A stretch of DNA of 64,000 nucleotides from Margaritifera margaritifera (Eukaryota; Mollusca; Bivalvia; Unionida; Margaritiferidae). The position numbers and the translations under genes were made by a program. Where the stretch lies: NCBI GenBank assembly GCA_029931535.1, contig JAQPZY010001659.1, positions 5,710,001 to 5,774,000 of the forward strand, read 5' to 3'. Under the pieces are notes generated by a model. The model saw only the letters and a list, made by a program, of their open reading frames with translations. It ran no database searches and was not told where the DNA came from. This document shows, piece after piece, positions 58,901 to 61,689 of this stretch (position 1 is the stretch's first letter; each line of letters starts with the position of its first letter).

Positions 58901-61368
58901 TGCTATGAATCCCACTCCAAACTGTTGCCTAGGAACAAAGAAGAAAGAATGGTCGAGATACAGTGAGGTTGTACAGATGTGTATGCTTTTACTTGTGCCA
59001 ATGACTCTAATGCTGATGCCTGAGTACAATAATTCCTGTCTACTTCATCAAGGCAAGCTAAAGACATAAATTACCCAGTGCACGATGAGCCGCATGTTGA
59101 GATCAGCTTAAGCATTTGCCTATTCAGGTTCTGATAACAATATTTTTCCCATGAAGTAAAAAAGGGTCAGAATAAACAAAATTCCACCACTAAACAGAAG
59201 ATTTCCTCTTCTTGTGCAGACATTATCTTATACGATAGCAAGTCTACCATAATGCTACCTTCAGTTCACTTAGCAACAGGTGGTGTGGGGATTGGAATAG
59301 AGTGGGATCACATAAATTTTTAACTAAATGCTGATTTTAGGATTTTTTTAAGTCTTCAAAATTTTTTGTATTTATTTTTGTTATTGTTACTGTAGTTAGT
59401 GCTGTTTTCCGGAACATACAAGTAGTGAGAAAAAACTTGACAAATGAAAATTGTATCTCTTCCAGGAGTTTCTGTTAATAGTATATTCTGAGCACACCCA
59501 CCCTCCCCCCACAAACACACACATTCTGTTTAAGAAAGAAAATGTTGGGGAATTTACATTTCAAATATTGTTTCCAACAGTAAGCAACTCTTTTACAACT
59601 GGAACAAATACTACCCCCACATTCTACTGGCAATTTGTTCATAATAAGCCTTAGTCAATTAATTTGGAATCAGGTAGTTTTGTATCTTTTTGACATCCAT
59701 TAATAACCATCTTTGTTTCAGACTGTGAAGGAGTCTTTTCAATAATAAAGAAGATAAAGATGGTGCAGAGGAATAAAATTTTAACATGTCAATTAAATTC
59801 CAAGACTACAGAAAATTAGCAAAATAAACACCACAACCTAAACATATTTACTTTCATTTATATTTCCCTGATTTTTTCACTTTTATGGTGATAATGCACA
59901 TTTTAGAAAACACCTGTGTAACATTATTGCACGCTTACCCCAATGCTATGAAAAATTGCAGGGGAAAACACTGAATACAGCACATACACAGTGGGATGAC
60001 AATGTTACCCTTCTGGCACTGGCTGTACTACACCCACCAGGTGTAAATTACACTCAACCTCACTGACAAGTTGGGGCCTGCCTGGTCCATTAATGCACTA
60101 CAAGTAACCACTATACATTACATTTTATTTCCCAAGGACTCTGTGCAGGTGGTAAATGAATGGGTCATAATCAACGTTTTCCCACAAGGCACCATGCAGC
60201 TCTGACATAACAGCATCTGTAATACCTGGATATTACAGTGTAGTTGGGTGTATGCTGTTACTGTACATTATAAGAATTACAAGGAAAGCTATGGAAGCAA
60301 GGAAACCTGCACCACCAAATTAGTTATCAGGGATATAAAGTTCAATGTAAAAACTCAGTATAATCAAAGGGGTTCAAAGCCAGTGGCAATGAATTCTGAC
60401 ATCAAGTTTCATGAATGATCATACAACTGCAGAAAGAAAAGAAGAAAAAAAAAATGCAAAAAATGTGTTAATGCGCACAAAGGTTATGCCATGAGTTAAG
60501 TAATATATGTTTCACCTATGTTACAAACTCAAGACAAGAATGATGGACAATACCTGAAATGGGTTAAAATCCAGGGCTTTAACAGCTCCTCCGTGTCGAT
60601 CCTTCTCAAAAATCAGACAGTCAGTGTCGTTCTCAATGACTTTGGCAGCATTGTATGCCAGCAGATTCCCATTGTCAGCACCTGCCACTATCAAGCCGGC
60701 AGACAGATCGTTGGTATTATTACCATAGGATCCCCATAACAACTTGTGAAACCTATACAAAAAGAGGCCAAAACTGATTCAGGCTTTGTTCAATTCTAAA
60801 TTATTTTGCCAGCCAGTAGTAAAAGTCATAAACACAAGGTTCATGCACATGTTTTTATCATTTACATTTAGTGACATGTATTCAATTGCCTGACAGATAT
60901 GAAAATTACAGACACAACAATTTTGTTTTCAACCAATGAAACAGAAGTGTGAAATTTGCTTCTCACAATGCATATGATAAATAAAATAAATACTAGTTAC
61001 CGTTATATAGCTAGATACATCAAGACTGAATATTATATTAGTGGTTCAGGGTTTTCTTAGCAATCTAGTCTTGAAGGCCATTCAAGAGTTCAAATCTTAT
61101 ACACACAATACTTGTCAAGAACTGGGGACTCCAACATTGATCTTTAAAAAATATGTTTAAAGTTGTTTGTTCGTTCGTTGGATTAACAACGGGTGCGGCC
61201 ATTCGACCATTTACAACGAGTGTTGAAAGTCTGTGACTGCCCATGAGGAATTCAAAAGAAAATATCATGGTGACCCACCTGTAATCTGAGGGGATACTGG
61301 CAATAAGAGGCATATCCAGCGAGGTATCAGCAAGATTCAGGCTGTGCATCTCTAGTGCTGCTGAGGTA
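4888..61368 (-). CDS. SEC31: SEC31, COPII outer-coat subunit (partial; 20 exons)
   Basis: Sec31 pairs with Sec13 to build the outer cage of COPII vesicles that carry cargo from ER exit sites to the Golgi. On the minus strand 20 exons join in phase: 61279-61368, 60554-60752, 57687-57782, 49996-50133, 47567-47709, 46244-46355, 44739-44891, 37372-37503, 35845-36069, 29172-29246, 28035-28133, 26514-26573, 24066-24183, 23305-23483, 20601-20727, 16261-16409, 12186-12356, 9644-10010, 7025-7160, 4888-4955. The 945 codons hold a WD40 propeller (about residues 1-300), the segment that completes the Sec13-binding blade (about 311-370), a helical solenoid (about 370-770) and a Pro/Gln/Ser-rich tail (about 770-945) of the kind that binds Sec23. 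Order and content match the animal Sec31A family as recalled. The first ~35 residues and the conserved C-terminal helical domain are outside the window. All introns start GT and end AG. No promoter or polyadenylation site is visible. Whether it is called SEC31A or SEC31 depends on the species. Confidence 0.96.
4956..6090. other. Intron sequence, nothing recognised
   Basis: AT-rich. The open frames here are short and show no family features. Confidence 0.5.
6092..6418. repeat. 66-bp minisatellite, five copies
   Basis: Five tandem copies of a unit containing GTGTAAACAACATGGAGTTG and ACATCGTTGCCACATGCTAT. Copies are 60 or 66 bp, differing by a GAAGAA indel near CGACGAAG. Copies differ at only a few positions, so the array is young. 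Confidence 0.95.
6825..6902. repeat. Solitary tail of composite repeat B
   Basis: GATGATGGACAACAGGCCAT followed by AGCTCTTCTGGTCCATTGCC and AGTGGAGCT matches the hairpin-forming tail that closes the tandem array at 38747-40018. No array precedes it. Confidence 0.65.
7025..7160 (-). CDS. SEC31: SEC31 exon S (Tyr/Gln/Pro-rich)
   Basis: Completes Gly, then [40 protein letters not shown] and two bases of Ser. Contains a five-glutamine run. Called from acceptor CTTCAG, donor AG/GTAAAT, matching phases on both sides and composition. Confidence 0.88.
7872..8107 (-). mobile_element. tRNA-derived SINE with 12-bp target duplication
   Basis: The body is 7884-8095 on the minus strand. It is flanked by the perfect direct repeat TGTCCTTTAGAG at 7872-7883 and 8096-8107. 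The 5' end (right side) reads GGATGGTCGAGTGGTCTAAG, a Leu/Ser-type tRNA A-box region. The other end has an A-rich tail (eight A) before CCCATAACAACC. These are classical SINE hallmarks. It is not a functional tRNA: no acceptor stem or anticodon arm follows. Confidence 0.85.
8504..9438 (-). pseudogene. 5'-truncated non-LTR retrotransposon (LINE), RT C-terminus
   Basis: A 905-bp insertion (8519-9423) flanked by perfect 15-bp repeats AGTCAGATCCAGTAT at 8504-8518 and 9424-9438, showing target-primed insertion. On the minus strand it encodes the C-terminal end of a reverse transcriptase: [45 protein letters not shown] and [10 protein letters not shown]. After a TGA and a frame change it continues as [18 protein letters not shown]. 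This motif order is that of endonuclease-reverse transcriptases common in molluscs (RTE-like or related). A 38-bp segment is duplicated at 8649-8713. It is inactive. Confidence 0.9.
9644..10010 (-). CDS. SEC31: SEC31 exon R (start of Pro/Gln-rich region)
   Basis: The largest exon: [16 protein letters not shown] continues the helix found in Sec31 (LRDRL-RA-G), followed by about 100 residues rich in Pro, Gln, Ser, Thr and Tyr-Pro (for example [12 protein letters not shown]). Such low-complexity Sec31 regions recruit Sec23/Sar1. Acceptor CCTTTAG, donor G/GTAAAT. Confidence 0.92.
10330..11420. repeat. Tandem repeat family F
   Basis: About six degenerate copies spaced about 120-160 bp. Recurring phrases: TTTCTATTTTTAGTAA, CCATATTTGATGG, GCATCATTTG(T)ACAAATTTGAAAG, CTTTCTGTCAAATTTGGT and AAATTCTGT. 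Non-coding; fills the intron between the exons at 9644 and 12186. Confidence 0.85.
11765..11915. mobile_element. 151-bp MITE with 6-bp target duplication (CAGTGTT family)
   Basis: Begins CACAGTTGCAC and ends GTAACACTG. Flanked by perfect TTAAAG at 11759-11764 and 11916-11921. The interior (CAGTGTCCCCCAAAATTTAA, ATCCCCATA) matches the elements at 40130 and 52575. Confidence 0.8.
12186..12356 (-). CDS. SEC31: SEC31 exon Q (helical solenoid)
   Basis: 57 codons: [18 protein letters not shown], then [20 protein letters not shown] and NPQE. (Q)DL-EKV--LRKAV and [11 protein letters not shown] are strongly conserved. Acceptor GTTAG; donor GAG/GTTTGT. The frame stays open 16 codons past the donor, but the next exon joins cleanly. 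Confidence 0.95.
12650..12757. repeat. Near-perfect palindrome, 52-bp arms
   Basis: Arms 12650-12701 and 12706-12757 around a TCTC loop. Only two of 52 pairs are not Watson-Crick, and both would be G-U pairs in plus-strand RNA. No terminal duplication was identified. Confidence 0.95.
13255..13490. repeat. Tandem repeat family E, fragment
   Basis: About 1.5 units related to 15225-15985: CTGAAAGTGGAAAATTC, ATCAAAAGGCTTCTC and the GGACAGACAGACAGG phrase. Confidence 0.55.
14160..14700 (-). pseudogene. pogo/Tigger-type DDE transposase fragment
   Basis: Minus-strand translation gives [30 protein letters not shown], then [31 protein letters not shown] and [12 protein letters not shown]. The N-x-C-T-D-x-LQPLDL-VN block is the signature near the second catalytic Asp of CENP-B/pogo-like transposases. 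The block holding the preceding Asp (FDVF-type) seems deleted, and a frame change near 14250 continues as LKPIHANWF. The 5' DNA-binding part is absent. Relic. Confidence 0.85.
15225..15985. repeat. Tandem repeat family E
   Basis: Four to five copies spaced about 165 bp (landmark AATAGCAAAAGGCAC/T at about 15291, 15473, 15637, 15798). Also AAGTTTCACAGAGATATCTTGAA and GATGGATGAATGGA. Both array edges carry CTATATCCCCT(A/G)TTAC/CACA. Confidence 0.85.
16261..16409 (-). CDS. SEC31: SEC31 exon P (helical solenoid)
   Basis: Two bases completing Asp, then [35 protein letters not shown] and SPLALQ. CYIC(A/S)GN-EKLV--W matches Sec31. Acceptor TTCTTAG, donor CAG/GTAGAG. Confidence 0.96.
16421..16441. 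repeat. (TTA)7 microsatellite
   Basis: Perfect ATT/TTA run just upstream (minus strand) of the acceptor of the exon at 16261-16409. Confidence 0.95.
16680..17146 (-). pseudogene. hAT-like transposase N-terminal fragment
   Basis: A 114-codon open frame (16802-17146) contains a Cys/His zinc-finger-like patch: [20 protein letters not shown] followed by [13 protein letters not shown], then [20 protein letters not shown] further in-family stretch, [20 protein letters not shown], is found in another frame at about 16700-16767. W-xx-C-x-D-IAHG-(R/K)DD-H-H-K and the AEHN-FTA motif recall ZNF862/KIAA1586-like hAT proteins. It lacks the catalytic part. Assignment is from recalled motifs. Confidence 0.6.
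17150..18620. other. Intron sequence, nothing recognised
   Basis: Contains homopolymer A/T runs at 17220-17370 and a short (CA)n at 17437. No gene or element termini were identified. Confidence 0.5.
18625..19195. repeat. Tandem repeat family A array
   Basis: The landmark GGGGCCATAA(C/T)TC occurs at about 18714, 18868 and 19021, giving a 153-154-bp period. A leader with TTTGCTC...AACAGAGAAA precedes the array and also occurs before the array at 45150. Confidence 0.88.
19790..20575. repeat. Tandem repeat family A array
   Basis: About five units (landmarks at about 19922, 20043, 20203, 20356) with AAGCTGCATG(C/T)CAAA and GAAATCC(A/T). It ends ACAGGGCTCCACAGACTTCG and AGGCCTTAATTAT, as in the other family A copies. 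Confidence 0.85.
20601..20727 (-). CDS. SEC31: SEC31 exon O (helical solenoid)
   Basis: Encodes [14 protein letters not shown], then [15 protein letters not shown] and EEFASLC plus one base of Asp. Matches LI-AVV-(K/H)-W--IV--C-L-NW-E-L-VLTYA. Acceptor TTTACAG. Donor G/GTCAGT was chosen over the neighbouring TCA/GTAAAA because only this phase joins exon P as [11 protein letters not shown]. Confidence 0.93.
20730..21930. other. Intron sequence, nothing recognised
   Basis: AT-rich with no clear repeat or coding signature. Confidence 0.5.
21935..22850. repeat. Tandem repeat family C
   Basis: About six copies spaced about 95-150 bp (landmark GAAACCATTTTTCTTCTTTC at about 22120, 22410 and 22505, and close variants at 21981, 22265, 22640). 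Also TGACCTTTTGACCCC, TTCCTTACCCCAAGTGCAAG and CCATCCACAAAGTTTGGT. The array ends with a GATGAATGAATGGACAGACA tail. Short open frames across it are artefacts. Confidence 0.9.
22961..23065. repeat. ~57-bp tandem duplication
   Basis: TGCATACAAATCAAGTCTAC and CATGCAAATTTACCTAAA recur once in tandem with few differences. Confidence 0.9.
23305..23483 (-). CDS. SEC31: SEC31 exon N (helical solenoid)
   Basis: Encodes [20 protein letters not shown], then [15 protein letters not shown] and SRTQKRYF. G-(I/M)[13 protein letters not shown] and ADAI-LAIAGG are hallmark Sec31 residues of the edge-element helices. Acceptor TTGCAG; the donor is the less common AGG/GTTTGT. Confidence 0.96.
24066..24183 (-). 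CDS. SEC31: SEC31 exon M (variable linker)
   Basis: 39 codons plus one base: [20 protein letters not shown] then PLVIPSDD. Acidic/serine-rich, as in the Sec31 insert before the QALLTGNF motif. Acceptor ATGTCAG, donor G/GTAGGT. The split Asp codon matches exon N. Confidence 0.85.
24622..24680. repeat. 30-bp tandem duplication
   Basis: AGTCTTGTAGCCTAGTGAAA then CACTATATGA, followed by a diverged second copy. Confidence 0.85.
25350..25830. repeat. Tandem repeat family G array
   Basis: Three or more units of about 120-130 bp with phrases such as GTCAATGAAGCATGAA, TAGGTCACAGTGACC(A/T)ACTTTTG, CACACAAAGGTACA and GAGACTGACC. Related copies are at 28540 and 58590. Confidence 0.75.
26030..26430. repeat. 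Composite repeat B (leader plus short array)
   Basis: Begins with the leader ACGAGTCCCTCGAAAGGACT...GATGCTT, then AACCATCTCTGGTATTTT, then units with GGCTGCCATGGCAGCCATAT...TGGATG and AGGACTAATTAGATATCATA. Same order as 38747, 42836 and 62876. Confidence 0.88.
26514..26573 (-). CDS. SEC31: SEC31 exon L (variable linker)
   Basis: 20 codons, [20 protein letters not shown]. Called from good splice signals (TTTGCAG; AAG/GTCAGC), no stop, matching phase on both sides and Ser/Gly/Asn-rich content typical of this linker. It could be alternatively spliced, because dropping it keeps the frame. Confidence 0.75.
26600..28020. other. Intron sequence, nothing recognised
   Basis: No element or gene features supported. 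Confidence 0.45.
28035..28133 (-). CDS. SEC31: SEC31 exon K (variable acidic linker)
   Basis: 33 codons: [20 protein letters not shown], then [13 protein letters not shown]. This is the low-conservation part of Sec31. It is supported by splice sites (TTTACAG; GGA/GTAGGT), frame continuity and an open reading frame rather than by similarity. Confidence 0.85.
28500..28900. repeat. Tandem repeat family G, degenerate copies
   Basis: About three units: TGACCCATGAAATATAGGTC, ACTTTTGT(G/A)(A/C)CTC and GTCTGAGAAATGACC phrases similar to 25350-25830. Confidence 0.55.
29172..29246 (-). CDS. SEC31: SEC31 exon J
   Basis: 25 codons: [20 protein letters not shown] then ELAKK. It corresponds to the (K)VNFE...(R)-KYLELLGY segment of Sec31. 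Acceptor TTGACAG, donor AAG/GTCAGT. Confidence 0.93.
29560..29885 (-). pseudogene. pogo-like transposase fragment
   Basis: Minus-strand frame: [28 protein letters not shown], then [16 protein letters not shown] and a stop; after a frame change, [15 protein letters not shown]. The FDVFRAYQ block (first DDE Asp) and N-x-LQPLDF (second) are in family order. It is diverged from the fragment at 14160-14700. Confidence 0.75.
29890..31420. other. Intron sequence, nothing recognised
   Basis: Contains an isolated 66-codon minus frame (31005-31205) next to the DIRS-like remnant, but no recognisable domain. Confidence 0.4.
31425..31690 (-). pseudogene. DIRS-like retrotransposon reverse transcriptase remnant
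   Basis: Minus-strand frame: [11 protein letters not shown], a [43 protein letters not shown] and [21 protein letters not shown]--(A)-(F/L)H-(P/S)---SS-(K)-L-FA and [10 protein letters not shown] are characteristic of tyrosine-recombinase (DIRS/Ngaro) reverse transcriptases. The YLDD block is not found downstream. About 31205-32690 is likely part of the same decayed element. Confidence 0.75.
32700..33531 (-). pseudogene. LINE remnant with RNase H domain (3' part)
   Basis: Minus-strand frames: [13 protein letters not shown] and FSTLKSLQ (other frame), [40 protein letters not shown], then [51 protein letters not shown] is the RNase H C-terminal block. The R-GH--LTH--LL---P--C--C...LTV-HIL--C block is the zinc-knuckle-like tail of I/jockey-type LINEs. 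The element ends near 32712 with TGTGCCATTAAACCC. The 5' side is interrupted at 33532. Confidence 0.9.
33532..34372. mobile_element. 841-bp TIR element (CAGTGTT family) inside a LINE
   Basis: Termini CAGTTTTGCACATTG and (reversed) CAGTGTTGCACATTG. Perfect 6-bp flanks AGTATG at 33526-33531 and 34373-34378. Removing it rejoins a LINE reading frame: ITAIL from the right flank with [11 protein letters not shown] on the left. A 118-codon minus frame inside (34014-34370) has two hydrophobic stretches but no transposase motif. It is the longest of the four family members seen. Confidence 0.8.
34379..34420 (-). pseudogene. LINE remnant, 5' piece beyond the insertion
   Basis: Minus strand encodes IAKITAIL, which continues in frame into KSLNYIQ at 33525 once the 841-bp insertion and one AGTATG copy are removed. 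The LINE is 5'-truncated near here. Confidence 0.6.
34425..35220. other. GC-richer unidentified segment
   Basis: Less AT-rich than its surroundings. It has open stretches on both strands (for example 34850-35098 minus, with the phrase [20 protein letters not shown]), broken by stops. It may be the internal part of a decayed retroelement, but I recognise no domain. Confidence 0.35.
35845..36069 (-). CDS. SEC31: SEC31 exon I (Sec13-binding blade and first helices)
   Basis: 75 codons opening [12 protein letters not shown], then [16 protein letters not shown] and ending NIWNFIQ. FGGKLV-(F/I)EN and the (F/H)ISQVVTE-EF-SRS motif match animal Sec31. Acceptor CTTTCAG, donor CAG/GTAAGT. Frame 0 at both ends. 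Confidence 0.96.
36131..36226. repeat. ~41-bp tandem duplication
   Basis: CCCTCCCATACATCAGAGAC and AGAGATACCAACCCCT occur twice in tandem. Confidence 0.9.
36240..37365. other. Intron sequence, nothing recognised
   Basis: No supported features between the exons at 35845 and 37372 apart from the duplication at 36131. Confidence 0.45.
37372..37503 (-). CDS. SEC31: SEC31 exon H (linker to Sec13-binding blade)
   Basis: 44 codons: [13 protein letters not shown], then [20 protein letters not shown]. The DPF and [14 protein letters not shown] motifs occur after the propeller in Sec31; the region then contributes the blade that completes the Sec13 propeller. Acceptor TTTTAG, donor GGG/GTAAGT. It lies across a 7.2-kb repeat-filled intron from exon G. 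Confidence 0.95.
38747..40018. mobile_element. Composite repeat B, full copy (leader, array, hairpin tail)
   Basis: Leader ACAAGAGTCCCTCGAAGGGA...TTGATGCTC and GAAACCATCTCTGATATTCT, then about seven degenerate units of about 95-150 bp with AAGATGGCC(A/G)CTGTGG...GCCATATTGGA, CACCATTTTCATTTAGGACC and ACATCATAAGAAG. The tail is AATGAATGGATGGACGACAT with AAGCTCTTCTGGTCTATGGC...CAGTTGGGCT, which can form a hairpin. The modular plan resembles bivalve pearl-like/Helitron-derived elements carrying satellite cores. No protein is encoded. Confidence 0.85.
40056..40140. repeat. 42-bp tandem duplication spanning a MITE end
   Basis: TTTAGAACATGTCCTTAATA and TAAGACTGCAGTGTTGCAC occur twice. The duplicated unit includes the first ~11 bases of the adjacent CAGTGTT-family element plus its flank, so it arose after insertion. 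Confidence 0.9.
40130..40283. mobile_element. 154-bp MITE with 6-bp target duplication (CAGTGTT family)
   Basis: Starts CAGTGTTGCACCTTGG and ends with the inverted form (GGTGCAACATTGG). Flanked by AGACTG at 40124-40129 and 40284-40289. In reverse orientation its interior, AAGTGTCCCCCTAAATTTTA and AATCCCCATA, matches 11765 and 52575. The right boundary is uncertain by one base. Confidence 0.75.
40290..42830. other. Intron sequence, nothing recognised
   Basis: Includes short TA and A runs (for example 41755-41775). No element or gene supported. Confidence 0.45.
42836..43850. mobile_element. Composite repeat B copy with internal duplication
   Basis: Leader AAAGAGTCTCTTGAAGGGTC...TGACACTCGACCAGCC, then units with AAGATGGCCACCATGGCAGC...CATA. 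Part of the leader (GAAGGGTCTCACACTCGACC) and first unit recurs at about 43204-43330, so a leader+unit block was duplicated. Tail: AATACTGGCCAGACACC...CATAAGCTCTCAAGGTCTAC. Confidence 0.85.
44285..44501. mobile_element. 217-bp double-hairpin MITE
   Basis: Ends CCGTATATACTCGCATATAA and (reversed) CCGTATATACTCGCGTATAA, preceded by TA. The inside is two strong hairpins: one with AATATAGACCCTGATCAGCT pairing to GGGGTCTATGTT, one with AAACTGCATAGACCCAGATC pairing to GATCTGGGTCTATGCAGTTT. They are separated by TCTACTGATTAGTCCTTAC. Same length and plan as 61398-61614. TA flank and ends suggest a Tc1/mariner/pogo-mobilised MITE. Confidence 0.9.
44739..44891 (-). CDS. SEC31: SEC31 exon G (WD40 repeat)
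   Basis: 51 codons starting [20 protein letters not shown], then [14 protein letters not shown]. (D/F)-QWCPRNP and SFDG-(V/I)-VYS-MGG are among the most conserved Sec31 motifs. Acceptor TTGTAG, donor AGG/GTAAGA. Confidence 0.97.
45150..45875. repeat. Tandem repeat family A array
   Basis: Leader TTTGCTCAGCAAGACTTAAA...TAGAGAAAC, then four units about 145-160 bp (landmarks at about 45234, 45388, 45531, 45690). The tail has GATGGACAGTCATG and CAGGGTTCCACCCTAATTAA. Confidence 0.88.
46244..46355 (-). CDS. SEC31: SEC31 exon F (WD40 repeat)
   Basis: One base completing Arg, then 37 codons: [20 protein letters not shown], then DNRIICWN and [11 protein letters not shown]-(R/K)I-CWN is diagnostic for Sec31. 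Acceptor AACAG, donor GAG/GTAATT. Confidence 0.96.
46735..47330. repeat. Tandem repeat family D
   Basis: Four units starting at about 46776, 46888, 47001 and 47166, with GAGCATG(T/C)TGCA(G/T)AATGAATT, GTCTTAGCTTCATAATG and GACCTTGACCCCAA. The first three are 112-113 bp apart and very similar, so recently amplified. Confidence 0.9.
47567..47709 (-). CDS. SEC31: SEC31 exon E (WD40 repeat)
   Basis: Encodes [15 protein letters not shown], then [20 protein letters not shown] and VKVLENHQ. This is the Sec31 blade with AWHP-VATQ and WDLR-A-SP. Acceptor CCCTAG, donor AG/GTAACT after two bases of a split Arg codon. Confidence 0.96.
47760..48600. other. Intron sequence, nothing recognised
   Basis: No supported features before the TIR element that begins at 48603. 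Confidence 0.45.
48603..49953. mobile_element. 1.35-kb pogo-like TIR element
   Basis: Termini CAGTAAAGATTGTTTATTAC and (reversed) CAGTAAAGATTGTTTATAAT, flanked on the right by TA (the left flank reads TG). Subterminal repeats of the T-TAATGTTC/ACAATGTTT type (48650-48760 and 49890-49930) are typical of pogo ends. A short plus frame near 49430 ([20 protein letters not shown]) could be the acidic tail of a transposase, but the catalytic domain is missing. Confidence 0.7.
49996..50133 (-). CDS. SEC31: SEC31 exon D (WD40 repeat)
   Basis: 46 codons beginning [18 protein letters not shown], then [16 protein letters not shown] and ending [13 protein letters not shown] and [14 protein letters not shown] are near-identical to animal Sec31A. 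Acceptor TTTTTAG, donor AGG/GTAAGA. It is separated from exon C by a 7.5-kb intron. Confidence 0.96.
50160..50980. other. Intron sequence, nothing recognised
   Basis: Several short open frames overlap on both strands with no family features. Confidence 0.4.
50990..51900. other. GC-rich unclassified repeat-like block
   Basis: Distinctly GC-richer than the intron around it, with phrases such as CAAAGTGGGTCCAACCCACT, palindromic CCCCTGAAAGGGG, and direct repeats of GTGACCGGTG(G/A)TCAG (about 51417 and 51468). A 142-codon minus frame (50916-51344) crosses it, but its composition and simple palindromes argue against a gene. Probably a fragment of a transposable element or its terminal region. Confidence 0.4.
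52455..53165. repeat. Tandem repeat family H (minisatellite)
   Basis: Ten or so degenerate units of about 40-65 bp with GGAACCCTTGTGATACCTAT, GTCTCA(C/T)CATGC and ACAGATGAGACAC. Interrupted by the MITE at 52575-52729. Confidence 0.9.
52575..52729. mobile_element. 155-bp MITE inside minisatellite (CAGTGTT family)
   Basis: Begins CAGTGTTGCACTTTGAGTGA and ends GTATAACACTG. Flanked by GATACC at 52569-52574 and 52730-52735. Removing it restores a minisatellite unit (TTGTGATACCTATGTCTCAT), proving the insertion and the 6-bp duplication. Confidence 0.88.
54160..55290. repeat. Degenerate ~370-bp tandem units inside pogo element
   Basis: GCGGAACAAAT...GATTACCGTACCTG occurs at about 54160 and 54541. 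CATTGACT(C/A)AGTGTGGTCTTTTCA occurs at about 54505, 54850 and 55000, with a weaker copy near 55205. CTAAAGCTTTGATG follows some copies. Confidence 0.85.
55427..55855 (+). pseudogene. pogo/Tigger transposase, DNA-binding N-terminus only
   Basis: From ATG 55427: [17 protein letters not shown], then after a frame change [64 protein letters not shown], a TAG, and [20 protein letters not shown]. This order (psq-like helix-turn-helix, then a Tc5/CENP-B-type second DNA-binding domain ending W-Y-FLRRH) is that of pogo/Tigger transposases. The DDE catalytic domain is absent: the right terminus follows within about 230 bp. Confidence 0.88.
56080..57680. other. Intron sequence, nothing recognised
   Basis: 57182-57520 is GC-richer and carries a 77-codon minus frame (57277-57510) without recognisable motifs; it may be an old element. 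Confidence 0.4.
57687..57782 (-). CDS. SEC31: SEC31 exon C (WD40 repeat)
   Basis: Exactly 32 codons: [18 protein letters not shown] at the start, then [14 protein letters not shown]. Contains the IWDL signature of a WD blade and the PMTPGAK linker typical of Sec31. Acceptor ATTACAG, donor CAG/GTACCA. Frame 0 at both ends. Confidence 0.95.
57830..58580. other. Intron sequence, nothing recognised
   Basis: No supported features. Confidence 0.4.
58590..58880. repeat. Tandem repeat family G, degenerate copies
   Basis: Two units with AAAATATGGCCCATAATGAC...CTACTTCTG and GAAATGTAGGTCATAG. A 94-codon minus frame across it is an artefact. Confidence 0.55.
58885..60550. other. Intron sequence, nothing recognised
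   Basis: Contains a short CACA-rich stretch near 59510. No genes or element ends supported. Confidence 0.4.
60554..60752 (-). CDS. SEC31: SEC31 exon B (WD40 repeat)
   Basis: Encodes [13 protein letters not shown], then [16 protein letters not shown], and [14 protein letters not shown] at its end. These are the hallmarks of the second Sec31 blade (HKL-WG, AG-NGN, V-ALD-N-FQ). The acceptor is TTGTATAG and the donor CAG/GTATTG. The first base completes the Arg codon split with exon A. The exon ends on a whole codon. Confidence 0.95.
61279..61368 (-). CDS. SEC31: SEC31 exon A (N-terminal propeller)
   Basis: Reads (T)[19 protein letters not shown] and on to SDY-(AG). It matches the Sec31A stretch that follows the first WD blade. 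The acceptor is a TTTTCAG-type site at 61369-61370; the donor is AG/GTGGGT. It begins with one base and ends with two bases of split codons. An in-frame ATG inside this exon is not the start, because the reading frame is open upstream of it and conserved residues (TSAALE) precede it. The true first exon was not found in 61369-64000, so it should lie further right. Confidence 0.9.
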
Positions 61369-61397
61369 CTGAAAATATGACAAATAACAAATAATTA

Positions 61398-61614
61398 CCA
61401 TAAATACTCGCCTATAAGCCAGGTCAAAATGCCAACAACATAGACCCTGATTTGCCGTCGCATAATGCGCCGTCAGATCAGGGTCTATGTTGTATGTTCT
61501 ACTGATTAGTCCTTACAAACTGCATAGACCCAAATCTGCCAGCACATTATGTAACGGCAGATCAGGGTCTATGCAGTTTGCAGTTGGTAAGGGCTTATAC
61601 GCGAGTATAGATGG
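61398..61614. mobile_element. 217-bp double-hairpin MITE
   Basis: TA at 61396-61397 and 61615-61616. Ends CCATAAATACTCGCCTATAA and (reversed) CCATCTATACTCGCGTATAA. It holds the same two hairpins as 44285-44501 (CATAGACCCTGAT...ATCAGGGTCTATG and CTGCATAGACCCAAAT...ATCAGGGTCTATGCAG) and the same TCTACTGATTAGTCCTTAC link. It sits 30 bp into the intron upstream of the exon at 61279-61368, close to its acceptor. Confidence 0.9.
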
Positions 61615-61689
61615 TAACCTAAACCAAAGCAAGTATTCTCCAGTAAAAATTTTGTATATGCTGTCAGGCACTTGATTTTTGGTGGCTGC

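Noticed and set aside
61065..61349. SEC31 start at the ATG within this frame
   Set aside because: Conserved coding sequence continues upstream of the ATG to an acceptor at 61369, so this is an internal methionine.
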